Part shown: positions 43,236 to 51,835 of the stretch, in pieces
How positions within the stretch are numbered: position 1 is the stretch's first letter
How the letters are laid out: every line of letters starts with the position of its first letter
Assembly (NCBI RefSeq): GCF_900129135.1
Contig: NZ_FQVI01000011.1
Span: forward strand, 1-64,000
Source: Lactonifactor longoviformis DSM 17459
Lineage (GTDB): Bacteria; Bacillota; Clostridia; Lachnospirales; Lachnospiraceae
Length of the DNA stretch: 64,000 nucleotides
Direction: 5' to 3'
Position numbers and translations under genes: made by a program
Notes under the pieces: model-generated
The model's database searches: none
Seen by the model: only the letters and a program-made list of their open reading frames with translations
Told to the model about the DNA's origin: nothing

Positions 43236-44336
43236 TCACTTCTGGTTTTCAATATACTCTTTCAGAAAATCGTATACCTGATTTTCCGTAGGCGGACAGC
43301 CCTTCAGATAGCACTGGCAACCCCTGGTACAATTTCCGATCCCCAGCAGCCCCTTTTTGCCTTTATAACCCTGTCCAATGGAGATCTTCGTATGCAGCTG
43401 TTTCAGAAGCCCTTCTTCTTTTAATCTGTCCAGGGCCGGTATAAGGTATCCGTAACAGGCACTGCAGGAGTCCACCTCTTCCACTGCGTCCTGAAGCTCT
43501 ACAATTTTTCTTGGAGAAGATATCTTCTGCAGTTCTTCCTCCTGGCCGCAAAAACGGATCACAGCCTTTGTAAGATCACAGCAGCCAACTCCCAGCTCAG
43601 CCGCCAGTTCAATATACGGCACATCGGATATGTCATACTGTAAAAGACTGCACGCATAGGCATCACAGAGTACCGGATCTGCAGCTGTGAGAATGCGGTT
43701 CATAACTACCGGATTTCCACCATCCTCAAAATCCAAATCCCCGCAGATATTATCCACTACAATGAAATCCTGCCGGATTCCCGCATTCAGATGGGCAATA
43801 GGCTTGTGTAGACCCATAGTATGGAAACGCCTCTTTTCTTTGTTCGGTATCAGGCCCTTCATGTTCTTCAGGGCACAGGTTATCTTTGTCTGGCAGTGGC
43901 CTTTTAAAACCGGTACATTAATTAGAAAATCCAGGGCGGAAACACTGTCGCAGATCTCAAGATTCATCCCTGCGCAGCTGCAGCTTTTGTGTCCGTCCTT
44001 CTGGGTATCTGTAAATTCTACCTGGTATTCAGAAAACAGCCTGTCGTAACCGCATGCCTCTACAGTATCCCAGGTTTTATCCCCTACCCAGGATCCTTCC
44101 AGAACCACAAGATTTCTATAGCCCCGCTCCTGCAGGTATTCGATGATGCCTGCTACAATCTCCGGGTGAGTGGTAGCTCCCCAGGAAGGTGCAGAAGGAG
44201 ATACCAGATTGGGCTTTATCCCGATACGGAAGTTTTTGTCCGGTATACGGGCTTCAAGATCCGATTCCTCCAGAATACGTTTTGTCATCTCTTTATAATC
44301 TTCTCCGCTGATAATCACGATTTCATTATTTCTCAT
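43236..44336 (-). CDS. DUF362 iron-sulfur-type protein
   Basis: The 366-residue protein has the DUF362 core: GIKPNLVSPSAPSWGATTHP (about 37-56), LINVPVLKGHCQTKITCALK (about 136-155), NMKGLIPNKEKRRFH and VVDNICGDLDFEDGG. Cysteines are abundant: SCSCAGM, VDSCSACYGY near 290, and a C-terminal CTRGCQCYLKGCPP cluster near 340 that could hold an Fe-S centre. The function is unknown. ATG 44336 with GAGGAG upstream is preferred to the frame opening at 44369. Confidence 0.8.
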   Translation of the reverse strand: MRNNEIVIISGEDYKEMTKRILEESDLEARIPDKNFRIGIKPNLVSPSAPSWGATTHPEIVAGIIEYLQERGYRNLVVLEGSWVGDKTWDTVEACGYDRLFSEYQVEFTDTQKDGHKSCSCAGMNLEICDSVSALDFLINVPVLKGHCQTKITCALKNMKGLIPNKEKRRFHTMGLHKPIAHLNAGIRQDFIVVDNICGDLDFEDGGNPVVMNRILTAADPVLCDAYACSLLQYDISDVPYIELAAELGVGCCDLTKAVIRFCGQEEELQKISSPRKIVELQDAVEEVDSCSACYGYLIPALDRLKEEGLLKQLHTKISIGQGYKGKKGLLGIGNCTRGCQCYLKGCPPTENQVYDFLKEYIENQK

Positions 44337-44381
44337 TCTCTCATCTCCTCGTATAATGATCACTTTCAAAGTATTGGCGTT

Positions 44382-45221
44382 CTACAGATATATAATCAGG
44401 ATTCCCACCATCATACCCACAATTACGGAGAATGCCGGGGATTTGCTGCGGTACATAAGAATAGCCTGGGGCAGAATCTCCCCGAATACAACATAGAGCA
44501 TGGCACCGCTGGCAAAACAAAGACTTAAAGCAAGCCCCAGAGGGCCGATGTCACCCAGCCAGAAACCAAGCAGAGCTCCTATTATAGTAGGGGCCCCGCT
44601 CAATGCCGTCACTGCTATGGCTCTTCCCCTGCTCATTCCGCCGCTTATGAGGGGCACTGCCACTGCCATTCCCTCCGGTATGTTGTGCAGCCCGATGAGA
44701 ACTGCCAGTACCAGAGCAGAGCCCGTAAAAAGACTCTTGGAATTTGCAAAGGATGCCCCTATGGTCATTCCCTCCGGCAGATTATGCAGCGCTATGGCGC
44801 AGGCCATAACCGCCCCGGCAATAAACAGAGATGCTCTGGAATCTTTATTCCTTCTGTGCGTCTCAAGGTGATCGCTGTGAATTAACTCCTTCAGGTCGTC
44901 TGCCGTGCGGGGATGATCCGCATCTATGTGAGGCACCTCAGAGTTGGTACGTTTGTCAATGATATAATTCAAAAGAGACACCAGGGCTATTCCTATAAGA
45001 ACCCCGGCAATAATGATACCTATATTGGTCTTAGTGTTGATTGCACTTATTAATAAATCAAAGCACACGATGCTCAGCATGACTCCCCCTGCAAAGCTTA
45101 ACAAAAGACTCACGGTTTTCGTAGAGTCCTTTTTAAACAGACCTCCTATAATCCCGCCCAATCCGGTTCCTCCGACTCCCGCGGCCGCTGTAATAAGTAT
45201 CACACTTTCTAATGCACTCAT
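44382..45221 (-). CDS. ZIP-family metal transporter
   Basis: The 279-residue membrane protein has eight hydrophobic segments with a His/Asp-rich loop between the third and fourth (residues about 95-125: HIDADHPRTAD, HSDHLETH). The metal-site helices HNLPEGMTIGASFAN (about 145-159) and HNIPEGMAVAVPL (about 178-190) are diagnostic. It probably takes up zinc or another divalent metal, though direction and metal are not fixed by sequence. It follows no obvious partner gene; GGAGAGATAAAGAGT precedes ATG 45221. Confidence 0.92.
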   Translation of the reverse strand: MSALESVILITAAAGVGGTGLGGIIGGLFKKDSTKTVSLLLSFAGGVMLSIVCFDLLISAINTKTNIGIIIAGVLIGIALVSLLNYIIDKRTNSEVPHIDADHPRTADDLKELIHSDHLETHRRNKDSRASLFIAGAVMACAIALHNLPEGMTIGASFANSKSLFTGSALVLAVLIGLHNIPEGMAVAVPLISGGMSRGRAIAVTALSGAPTIIGALLGFWLGDIGPLGLALSLCFASGAMLYVVFGEILPQAILMYRSKSPAFSVIVGMMVGILIIYL

Positions 45222-45359
45222 ACTCTTTATCTCTCCCTGTCTCCTTATATTGGCTCAAAGCTTGTTTTAAACAGTATCTATTTTACACCATTTTATACTG
45301 CTTGTCCGCCAAAATTTGACATTATTTTTAATGTATAGAGGGGACACCTATCGAGCGGC

Positions 45360-45388
45360 TTGACATCCCCCGCGGCTGCATTTATCAT
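45360..45388 (+). promoter_or_regulatory. Promoter of the aldo/keto reductase operon
   Basis: TTGACA (45360-45365) and TATCAT (45383-45388) are 17 bp apart, with a predicted start near 45395. Confidence 0.6.
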
Positions 45389-45433
45389 CTAAGTAGCATT
45401 GCATACATAAACATTCAGAAAGCAGGAATCTAT

Positions 45434-46447
45434 ATGAATCTTTTATCTATCGGAAGGTCCGGTATCCGGACACCTTATATTTCAATGGGCACCTGGGCTA
45501 TCGGCGGAGGCACCTGGTGGGGAGAAAATGATGACGCGGTCTCAGTGAGAACCATAGAAGAAGCTGTTGCTCTGGGTATCCGATGGTTTGATACCGCACC
45601 GGTTTATGGGATCGGTCACAGTGAGGAGGTTCTTGGGAAGGCACTGAGAGGCAGGCGCAGTGAAGTTATTTTGTCAACCAAATGCGGCCTGGAGTGGGAC
45701 TATGAGACCCCCTGCTTCCATAAAGTAATGGAGGGCAAAAATGTGTACCGCGATCTCTCCCCCCAGGGAATCCGAAAAAGTCTTGAAAACAGTCTACTCA
45801 GACTTGGAACCGATTATATTGATATACTGTACACCCACTGGCAGACCCCGGATCCTGCTCTCTATCCTCTGGAAGAAACTGTAGCGACACTCATGTCCTT
45901 GAAAAAGGAAGGGAAGATTCGGGCGGTGGGAGCATCTAATGTAACTCCGGAGATCATACGAAGTTACTGCCGATACGGACAACTGGATGTGATTCAGGAA
46001 AAATACAGTATCCTTGATCCCCATATCGCCAGGGACCTGGTTCCCGTATGCCGGGAACTTGGGGTCTCGGTCCAGGCCTATTCTCCGCTGGAACAAGGAC
46101 TGCTGACAGGGAAAGTAACTGCTGACACTATCCTTTCCCCGGAAGATATCAGAAACAAGAACCATTACTGGCAGCAGGAAAACAGGAAGTATGTCCTCCG
46201 CCTTTTGGATGACTGGAAACCTCTGACAGAAAAATACAGCTGTTCACTGGCGAATCTCATCATCTGTTTTACAGCGGCATCCATGAAAGAACTCAACATT
46301 CTCTGCGGTGCCCGCAGGCCGGAGCAAATACGTGACAATGCAAAAGCGCTCACGCTTGAGATAGAGCCTGCAGATCTGCTTTCCATGCAAAAACAGGCAA
46401 ACGCCCTCCAATCCATACTCATTCAGGGAGGCTCAGATCATGATTGA
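45434..46447 (+). CDS. Aldo/keto reductase
   Basis: The 337-residue NADPH-dependent oxidoreductase keeps the tetrad: Asp and Tyr in WFDTAPVYGIGHSEEVLGKA (about 54-73), Lys in ILSTKCGLEW (about 82-91) and His in LYTHWQTPDP (about 133-142). It fits the AKR11/12-like group that reduces sugars, ketones or aldehydes; the substrate is unknown. It overlaps the downstream HD-hydrolase gene by 8 bp. AGCAGGA lies before ATG 45434. Confidence 0.92.
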   Translation: MNLLSIGRSGIRTPYISMGTWAIGGGTWWGENDDAVSVRTIEEAVALGIRWFDTAPVYGIGHSEEVLGKALRGRRSEVILSTKCGLEWDYETPCFHKVMEGKNVYRDLSPQGIRKSLENSLLRLGTDYIDILYTHWQTPDPALYPLEETVATLMSLKKEGKIRAVGASNVTPEIIRSYCRYGQLDVIQEKYSILDPHIARDLVPVCRELGVSVQAYSPLEQGLLTGKVTADTILSPEDIRNKNHYWQQENRKYVLRLLDDWKPLTEKYSCSLANLIICFTAASMKELNILCGARRPEQIRDNAKALTLEIEPADLLSMQKQANALQSILIQGGSDHD

Positions 46448-47231
46448 TTTTAAAAAGGCACATCAGGCATTTGAAACTTATCTGGACAGCTACAATCGGA
46501 AGGATGATAAGATCCGGCTTAAAATCATCCACACCTACGGAGTTATGACATACAGCGAAGAAATTTCCCGCCGCATGAAGCTCTCCAGCCAGGATACCGA
46601 TCTGGCAAAAATCATAGCCCTTCTCCACGATATTGGCAGGTTTGAACAGCTAAAACGCTTTGACAGCTTCCAGCCAGATACCATGGACCACGCAGCCTAC
46701 GGAGTACAGATACTATTTGAGGAAGGCATGATCCGGCAGTTTATAGAGGATCCGTCCTGGGATTCCGTAATCCGTACAGCCATCGCTCTCCACAGTGATT
46801 ATATTCTGAGAAGCATACCTCATCCCCAGACCCAGCTTCACGCGAAGCTGATAAGAGATGCCGACAAGCTGGATAACTGCCGGGTCAAATTAGAAGAGCC
46901 CATAGAGACACTGCTGGGCATATCCCCAAAAGAGCTGGGACATTCCCAGATAAGCCCTCATATTGCAGATGCATTCTTTCACAATCAATGCATAGAATCC
47001 TCCCAGCGGGTCACACCTATGGATTACTGGGTATCTTATATCGCCTACTTTTATGACATAAACTTTCAGGCAAGCCGTGATATCATCCATGAGAAGAACT
47101 ATATCTCCCGCATAATACACAGAATTCCTTATGAAAACCCAGAGACCAAAACACACATGAAGCAAATGGAGATACATCTAAAAAGATACTTTGGAAATTT
47201 GGGGACGAATTTTGGGACGTGTTCTTTCTAG
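46440..47231 (+). CDS. HD-domain phosphohydrolase
   Basis: The 263-residue protein has an HD fold: an early histidine in IIHTYGVMTYSEEI (about 30-43), the HD pair in IALLHDIGRFEQLKR (about 58-72), paired residues in AIALHSDYIL (about 115-124) and an aspartate in KLIRDADKLDN (about 137-147). The substrate is unknown. It is translated with the aldo/keto reductase (8-bp overlap, GGGAGG upstream of ATG). Its final residues (GTNFGTCSF) and stop come from repeat copy 3; the last five (GTCSF) are identical to the end of ThiD, where repeat copy 1 plays the same part. Confidence 0.88.
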   Translation: MIDFKKAHQAFETYLDSYNRKDDKIRLKIIHTYGVMTYSEEISRRMKLSSQDTDLAKIIALLHDIGRFEQLKRFDSFQPDTMDHAAYGVQILFEEGMIRQFIEDPSWDSVIRTAIALHSDYILRSIPHPQTQLHAKLIRDADKLDNCRVKLEEPIETLLGISPKELGHSQISPHIADAFFHNQCIESSQRVTPMDYWVSYIAYFYDINFQASRDIIHEKNYISRIIHRIPYENPETKTHMKQMEIHLKRYFGNLGTNFGTCSF

Positions 47232-47290
47232 AAAGAACACGTCCCAAAATAGGCAAGGGGTGTCCCTTTTTACAACTGCCCTGTCCCTAC
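47200..47290. repeat. Dispersed palindromic repeat, copy 3
   Basis: The 32-bp core at 47214-47245 is a perfect palindrome beginning GGGACGTGTTCTTTC. CCCAAAATA and two TGTCCC words follow, as in copies 1 and 2. It lies between the HD-hydrolase gene, whose stop is inside the core, and the convergent surface-protein gene. Confidence 0.85.
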
Positions 47291-47366
47291 TTTACTCTTT
47301 GCGTATAATTATTTCTCTATTTTGTGATAAATAAATTTAATTGCTTTTATTTATCATCCGTGCAAA

Positions 47367-47412
47367 ATAAAAAAGCAACACCTCCGGGCTGCGAGGTGTT
47401 ACTTTTTTATTT
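47367..47412. terminator. Bidirectional terminator before the surface-protein gene end
   Basis: AACACCTC (47377-47384) pairs with GAGGTGTT (47393-47400), with A runs on one side and T runs on the other. It lies 5 bp from the stop codon of the minus-strand surface-protein gene. Confidence 0.85.
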
Positions 47413-47416
47413 GCCG

Positions 47417-49648
47417 TTATTTCGTTGTTCTTCTCCTTTTATAGATGATTGCACCACCTACTGTTCCGGACAATAAGAGAGCCAACATTGCACTGCTTAT
47501 TGGTGTATTGTCTGCTGTCTTTGCTCCTTTGGCCTTTGAGGTTGCAGATTTTTTCGTATTGCTGCTCTTCTTGGCTGGTGTAGTAGATTTTTTGGTTATC
47601 TTAAATGTTTTCTTTATAGTTCCGGTATAATTACCCTTGAATATAATTTCTACGGTTCCGGTTCCCACTGCTGTGTTTTTGCCGTATTTCAGGTCATAAT
47701 CTGTATCTTTTTTTAGCTTTTTATCACCAAGTTTAACGGTAGGTGTAGGTTTAATTTGTTTGCCAGTCGAAGGATAAGATGAAGAGATACCTGTGATTTT
47801 TACATCATCAGCAGTTAGTTTCATTGGATCAACGGTAATGTCTAGTGAAGCTGACGCTGATTTATAGTTCGCATCTTCTTCCTTTGTTACCTTAACCGTT
47901 GCTTCGCCTGCAGCTTTAATCGTAACTTTTCCTTTCTCATCCACTGAGATAACGTCTTTGCCCGCTTCTACACTAAATGTCAGCTTACCGTTTCCTTTAG
48001 CCCCTGACACATTAAGCTCAAATGGTTCATCGCCGAAGACTTTATTTTTTACTTCTTCAATGGAAAGAACTTGTTCCAGCTTGTTCGGTGTAACCTCAAT
48101 CACAGCATCTTCTTCAGCACTGCTGTAATTGGAATCAGCATCCGGCTGGTATTCGGCCTTAAATGACAGCTTCTTACCTACTTCGTCTACCTTATATATA
48201 TATGTTGCTATCCCATTTTCAAGGGCTACAGGATTTTCATCCCGCAGTTCTGTTCCCTGAGAAAACTTAATTGCCCCGGTAGGCGTATTTCCGGTTCCGT
48301 TCGGTGCGGCAGTAACTGTCAGCTCAATTGCCAAACCACCTTTATCCACAGCTTTCGCTTCTATACTCAGTTTAGTTTTAGCTTTTACAATCTCTATTTC
48401 CCCAGAATTTACTGTCACATTATATTTAGGATTAGAAGCCTCTCCTGTAACATCAGGATATTTACCAACAGCAGCCCCAGGATCCTGTGCCTTAGATTTG
48501 TAGGTCAAACCTAAGTCATCTCCGTCAATAATTGTCCCAGCTGTTACGTCATATGGATTATTTAGAGAAAAAGTATCTCCATATGTCATTTTTAAATCCT
48601 TTTTTATGTCGATTGTTACTTTTCTGGGCTTCACCGGCACTGTTACACTTACATCGCCTGCCTCATATGCTCCCGGATCATTTGGCGTAAATGTAGCTTC
48701 ATATGTAATATCTCCTACATCACTTAACACCGTTGAAGGATCTTTCCAAGCATAAGTCCCCTTGTCACCAGAAAGACTAAACTTCTCTAACTTATCTCCA
48801 TATTCAGCCTCTCCGGATACTTTAGGTGCAGGTATTGAATTTTTAATTACTTTAGCCGTCTTATCGCTTTTAATATTACCGGTAAAGCCAGCTGTACCTG
48901 ATACCGTTACCTGTAAGGTATTACCCACATCTGCATTTGTTATTGTATAGGTGCTGGCAGTAGCCCCTGCAATATCCACAGGCTGCTTCCCATCCTCGCA
49001 TCTCTGCCACTGATATCCAAGGCCCTGTATAGCATTAGAAGGATTCACTTTACTTACATCAGCAGTTAATGTCTGTCCCACTGCCGGAGTGCCAGTGACA
49101 GCAACTGTTCCTAAAATCTTGTTTACTATCTCCACTTTATCGTTCTTCACCAGATTACCGTCCCCGGTTTTCTTAACGACTGCACCCACAGGGGTTCCGG
49201 CATCCAAGCCTTTTGCAGTGCCGTCCAGCACTAAGGTGCCTGTCATTCCCTGCTTGCCCAAGGTAAGCACAGCGTTCTCAGCCGTAACATCAAACATATC
49301 TCCGGCGAATTTATCCGCTCTGGAGATTGTCACTTTTGGAACATCTTTGGGAACAATAGAAATCTTCTGGCCTTTTTTCAAGACTAATGTCTTGTTAATA
49401 GTCTGATCCGCTTTCAAATCAATCTGTGCCGTTGCCCCTTCGCTCACCGCGTTCAATGCCGCTTCCAGGGACGGATACCCGGTGTTTTCAATAAAAGCCG
49501 TCTCTGTTGTCTTTGGGGTTCCGGGTGTCTCTGTTCCTGTGCTGCTGGCCATAACTGTAACGCCCAGATCGCTTCCCACCGTGGTTCCCACCAGCAATCC
49601 GGCAAGCAGAAAGCTCAGGACTCTCTTCCTATACCCTTTCTTTGCCAT
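47417..49648 (-). CDS. MBG/YDG-type repeat surface protein
   Basis: The 743-residue protein has a signal peptide (about 1-34: KKGYRKRVL then a hydrophobic core). A pectate-lyase-like or adhesin-like first part follows, then an Ig-like domain (TVAVTGTPAVGQTLTADVSK), an MBG-type domain (KVTIDIKKDLKMTYGDTFSL), a Big_3-like region (KLSIEAKAVDKGG), a YDG-like domain (VKNKVFGDEPFELNVSGAK) and another near 630-690. The C-terminus is a Ser/Thr/Lys linker, KTADNTPI, a membrane segment and KRRRTTK. It is probably cell-wall or membrane anchored and adhesive. ATG 49648 follows AAAGGAGG. Confidence 0.8.
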   Translation of the reverse strand: MAKKGYRKRVLSFLLAGLLVGTTVGSDLGVTVMASSTGTETPGTPKTTETAFIENTGYPSLEAALNAVSEGATAQIDLKADQTINKTLVLKKGQKISIVPKDVPKVTISRADKFAGDMFDVTAENAVLTLGKQGMTGTLVLDGTAKGLDAGTPVGAVVKKTGDGNLVKNDKVEIVNKILGTVAVTGTPAVGQTLTADVSKVNPSNAIQGLGYQWQRCEDGKQPVDIAGATASTYTITNADVGNTLQVTVSGTAGFTGNIKSDKTAKVIKNSIPAPKVSGEAEYGDKLEKFSLSGDKGTYAWKDPSTVLSDVGDITYEATFTPNDPGAYEAGDVSVTVPVKPRKVTIDIKKDLKMTYGDTFSLNNPYDVTAGTIIDGDDLGLTYKSKAQDPGAAVGKYPDVTGEASNPKYNVTVNSGEIEIVKAKTKLSIEAKAVDKGGLAIELTVTAAPNGTGNTPTGAIKFSQGTELRDENPVALENGIATYIYKVDEVGKKLSFKAEYQPDADSNYSSAEEDAVIEVTPNKLEQVLSIEEVKNKVFGDEPFELNVSGAKGNGKLTFSVEAGKDVISVDEKGKVTIKAAGEATVKVTKEEDANYKSASASLDITVDPMKLTADDVKITGISSSYPSTGKQIKPTPTVKLGDKKLKKDTDYDLKYGKNTAVGTGTVEIIFKGNYTGTIKKTFKITKKSTTPAKKSSNTKKSATSKAKGAKTADNTPISSAMLALLLSGTVGGAIIYKRRRTTK

Positions 49649-49716
49649 TTTATTACCTCCTTTGTCTTCAACAAAAATCTTCACCCTCTATGCAGGCAGA
49701 CTCCTACATTGTTTAA

Positions 49717-49745
49717 ATTATACTAAAAAAGCCTGACATTTACAA
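49717..49745 (-). promoter_or_regulatory. Promoter of the surface-protein gene
   Basis: On the minus strand TTGTAA (49745-49740) and TATAAT (49722-49717) are 17 bp apart, about 70 bp before the ATG at 49648. Confidence 0.6.
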
Positions 49746-49800
49746 TAGAATTGGAAAAAACCGGAGATTATTAAGATTTTTTTAAGAACCCACGGCACAA

Positions 49801-50046
49801 TTATACATCCAGACCTTCAAAGAACTCGTCGTAGCTGCATTTGTACAGCTTATGCAGCGCAACCAACAGCTGAATCGGCACATTCAGTTCACCGGTTTCA
49901 TATCTGGAGTATTTACTTCTTGTTATGCGAATGCCAAAATTAGTATCCAGCTGTGCGATCAGCATATCCTGAGTAAGATTGCTGCGCTTTCTCAGCATGC
50001 GTAAATTATTTCCTATGTTCATTTCCCCACTTTTAAGTTTCTGCAT
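49801..50046 (-). CDS. Small Cro/CI-type helix-turn-helix regulator
   Basis: This 81-residue protein is little more than one XRE-type DNA-binding domain: NLRMLRKRSNLTQDMLIAQL (about 13-32), TRSKYSRYETGELNVPIQLL (about 42-61). ATG 50046 (GGCGGG nearby) and ATG 50022 (GTGGGG nearby) are both possible starts; the residues between carry no known motif. It is divergent from a 55-codon gene, and the gap holds two near-identical palindromes, so it probably represses both. Confidence 0.82.
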   Translation of the reverse strand: MQKLKSGEMNIGNNLRMLRKRSNLTQDMLIAQLDTNFGIRITRSKYSRYETGELNVPIQLLVALHKLYKCSYDEFFEGLDV

Positions 50047-50061
50047 AATACCCGCCTTTTC

Positions 50062-50077
50062 GCTCACTATATTGAGC
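50062..50077. promoter_or_regulatory. Candidate operator 1 of the small HTH regulator
   Basis: GCTCA-N6-TGAGC dyad just upstream of the HTH gene. It differs from the second copy at 50114-50129 by only two central bases; the two start 52 bp apart, about five helical turns. Confidence 0.65.
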
Positions 50078-50113
50078 ATATAGTAAAGTATATGTTATGC
50101 TGTAAGCAAATAG

Positions 50114-50129
50114 GCTCAAAATATTGAGC
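50114..50129. promoter_or_regulatory. Candidate operator 2 of the small HTH regulator
   Basis: GCTCA-N6-TGAGC dyad just upstream of the 55-codon gene, sharing both arms and the ATATTGAGC end with the copy at 50062-50077. Confidence 0.65.
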
Positions 50130-50143
50130 AGAAGGAGGCAATC

Positions 50144-50311
50144 ATGAAATTTACTGAAAAATTAAGAATCATCATCGAAGGAAAAATCATTGAAAGCAGA
50201 TTAAAGCCTGATGAGGCAGACAATAGGAAACCCCCGGAGGAGTTATACCAAAGAATAGTTGAAGAACTAAAACAGAAAGGAATCTATCGGGAAGAGGAAT
50301 CGGAAGATTAA
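50144..50311 (+). CDS. Small charged protein divergent from the HTH regulator
   Basis: A 55-codon gene with a strong ribosome site (GAAGGAGG, 6 nt before ATG 50144). The protein begins MKFTEKLRIIIEGKIIESRL, is rich in Glu, Lys and Arg and contains PPEELYQRIVEELKQKG near 30-46, probably two amphipathic helices. No family was recognised. Its placement beside a Cro/CI regulator with paired operators suggests a regulated small effector or co-regulator; no lethal or membrane-active feature is visible. Confidence 0.7.
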   Translation: MKFTEKLRIIIEGKIIESRLKPDEADNRKPPEELYQRIVEELKQKGIYREEESED

Positions 50312-50359
50312 ATGATGGAAAAAACACCGCAGTAGGTGGAAAAAGCAGGAGACTTGACA

Positions 50360-51304
50360 CTATTTCTCGTGCCAAATCTCCTGCTCTTGAAACAAATCTT
50401 CAACAATAGATTCATATGCTGCCAGCTTTTCACATTTTCTTATCTTCTTTACATACTTTCCACTGTTCGTAAAACTGGAGCCCATATAGGACCACAGCTC
50501 TTTCATCTTAAAAAGTACGGTTTTTTCGCCAAAGAGAACCTTTTGATATTCCCCATAAACCGCATCATGAAATTCTCTGTATCGCTGTTTCTCCGGCAGC
50601 TCTCTTTTTTTCATCCGGCAAATCAGACCGGGATCTGAAAGTATTCCCCTGCCAAGCATCACCGTATCCGTCTCAGGAAACTGGCGGATAAAGCCTTCAA
50701 GATCATCCGGCGTAAAAAGATCCCCGTTGTAACATACCGGATTTCGGCTTAGCTTCCAAGCATCTGCAAACACTTGAAGATTGGGTTGATTTTTGTAATA
50801 ATCTCTCTGGATTCTCGGATGTATAATCAGCTCTTTTAAGGGATATTTATTATATATTTCAATAAGTCTGTAAAACTCTCCCGGGTCATCCCGGCCAATT
50901 CTTGTTTTTATGGAAATGGAAAGATCCAGACTGGAGAAAACATCCTCCAGAAACTGATCCAGCTCTTTGGGACAAGCCAAAAACCCGGAACCCCTGTTTT
51001 TGGCAACTACAGTTCTGGAGGGACAGCCCAGGTTCAGATTTACCTCTTTATAGCCCAGGCCTTTCAAATCCCGTGCAGTCCGGATGAAATCTTCCTGCCT
51101 GTTGGTCAGTATCTGCGGGACCAGCACCATCCCCTCATTATGTTCCGGAAGTATATCATTTAATTCTTTGGAGTTAAAACTCCGGTTCTGATTGGGTGCT
51201 ATAAAGGGAGAAAAATATTTATCTATCCCTCCAAAATACGTGTGATAAGCCGACCTGTAAATATAACCGGTAATTCCCTCCATAGGTGCAAAATAAAACT
51301 TCAA
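50360..51304 (-). CDS. dus: tRNA-dihydrouridine synthase
   Basis: The 314-residue FMN enzyme reduces uridines in tRNA D-loops. It shows FYFAPMEGITGYIYRSAYHT (about 3-22), NLNLGCPSRTVVAKNRGSGF (about 90-109) with the catalytic cysteine, ISIKTRIG (about 133-140), LIIHPRIQRDYYKNQPNL and VMLGRGILSDPGLI (about 219-232). It does not have the LTVHGRT form of the common DusB, so the subfamily is uncertain. The start is TTG 51304 with AAGGAG 10 nt upstream. Confidence 0.92.
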   Translation of the reverse strand: MKFYFAPMEGITGYIYRSAYHTYFGGIDKYFSPFIAPNQNRSFNSKELNDILPEHNEGMVLVPQILTNRQEDFIRTARDLKGLGYKEVNLNLGCPSRTVVAKNRGSGFLACPKELDQFLEDVFSSLDLSISIKTRIGRDDPGEFYRLIEIYNKYPLKELIIHPRIQRDYYKNQPNLQVFADAWKLSRNPVCYNGDLFTPDDLEGFIRQFPETDTVMLGRGILSDPGLICRMKKRELPEKQRYREFHDAVYGEYQKVLFGEKTVLFKMKELWSYMGSSFTNSGKYVKKIRKCEKLAAYESIVEDLFQEQEIWHEK

Positions 51305-51321
51305 GTCAGTTTTTCTCCTTA

Positions 51322-51705
51322 TTACAATTGATTTTTTTCCAGCTTAGCCATCTTTTCCTCTGAAACCAACAGTATTTTTACTGCCGCCCTTCCCTCTTCT
51401 ATCAAATCGGGATCCATCAAAAGAACGGCCGCCGCTCTGCTTTTTCCGTCCCGAATCTCATACTCAACAGTCTCAAATATAAGATCCTCTCCCGCCGCTG
51501 TGATACTGGCATCCTGTCCCATTCGAAAGGTAACTGCAAAGGCCGGGACTGAGCCCTCCATATTTTTCTTATGTATGACTGCTTTGTCCAGTACCTCCTT
51601 CTCAAAGGCATAACCTCTGATGCTGTCAGCCAGATCATGCAGCTTCACATAACCTGTATAATAATAATTTCCTTCCTGTCTTGCATCCTGTACTCTTACT
51701 CTCAT
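51322..51705 (-). CDS. Hypothetical protein, 127 residues
   Basis: No family was recognised. The protein is soluble, without signal peptide or membrane segment, with a beta-rich middle (AFAVTFRMGQDASITAAGED, about 54-73) and a helical C-terminus. It begins MRVRVQDARQEGNYYYTGYV with AAAGGAG before ATG 51705, so it is very likely expressed. It precedes dus by 17 bp in the same direction, and a 30-bp perfect palindrome lies 31 bp upstream. Confidence 0.65.
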   Translation of the reverse strand: MRVRVQDARQEGNYYYTGYVKLHDLADSIRGYAFEKEVLDKAVIHKKNMEGSVPAFAVTFRMGQDASITAAGEDLIFETVEYEIRDGKSRAAAVLLMDPDLIEEGRAAVKILLVSEEKMAKLEKNQL

Positions 51706-51735
51706 ATAAATCTCCTTTCGGAACCTAATTCAACA

Positions 51736-51765
51736 GAACTGTAGTGGGTTAACCCACTACAGTTC
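51736..51765. repeat. Perfect 30-bp palindrome
   Basis: GAACTGTAGTGGGTT at 51736-51750 is mirrored exactly at 51751-51765 with no spacer. It lies between the end of the DUF3786 gene and the start of the 127-residue gene, both on the minus strand. No T run follows it, so it is more likely an operator or repeat than a terminator. Confidence 0.7.
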
Positions 51766-51835
51766 ACCGGAGGGTATATAAAAAGTATATCATACTTACA
51801 CTGCGGCGTACACTGCTACCCGATATCTCAGGTCA

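Noticed and set aside
47200-47412. Possible CRISPR-like repeat spacing
   Set aside because: Only one palindromic unit and one terminator are present, with no regularly spaced direct repeats.
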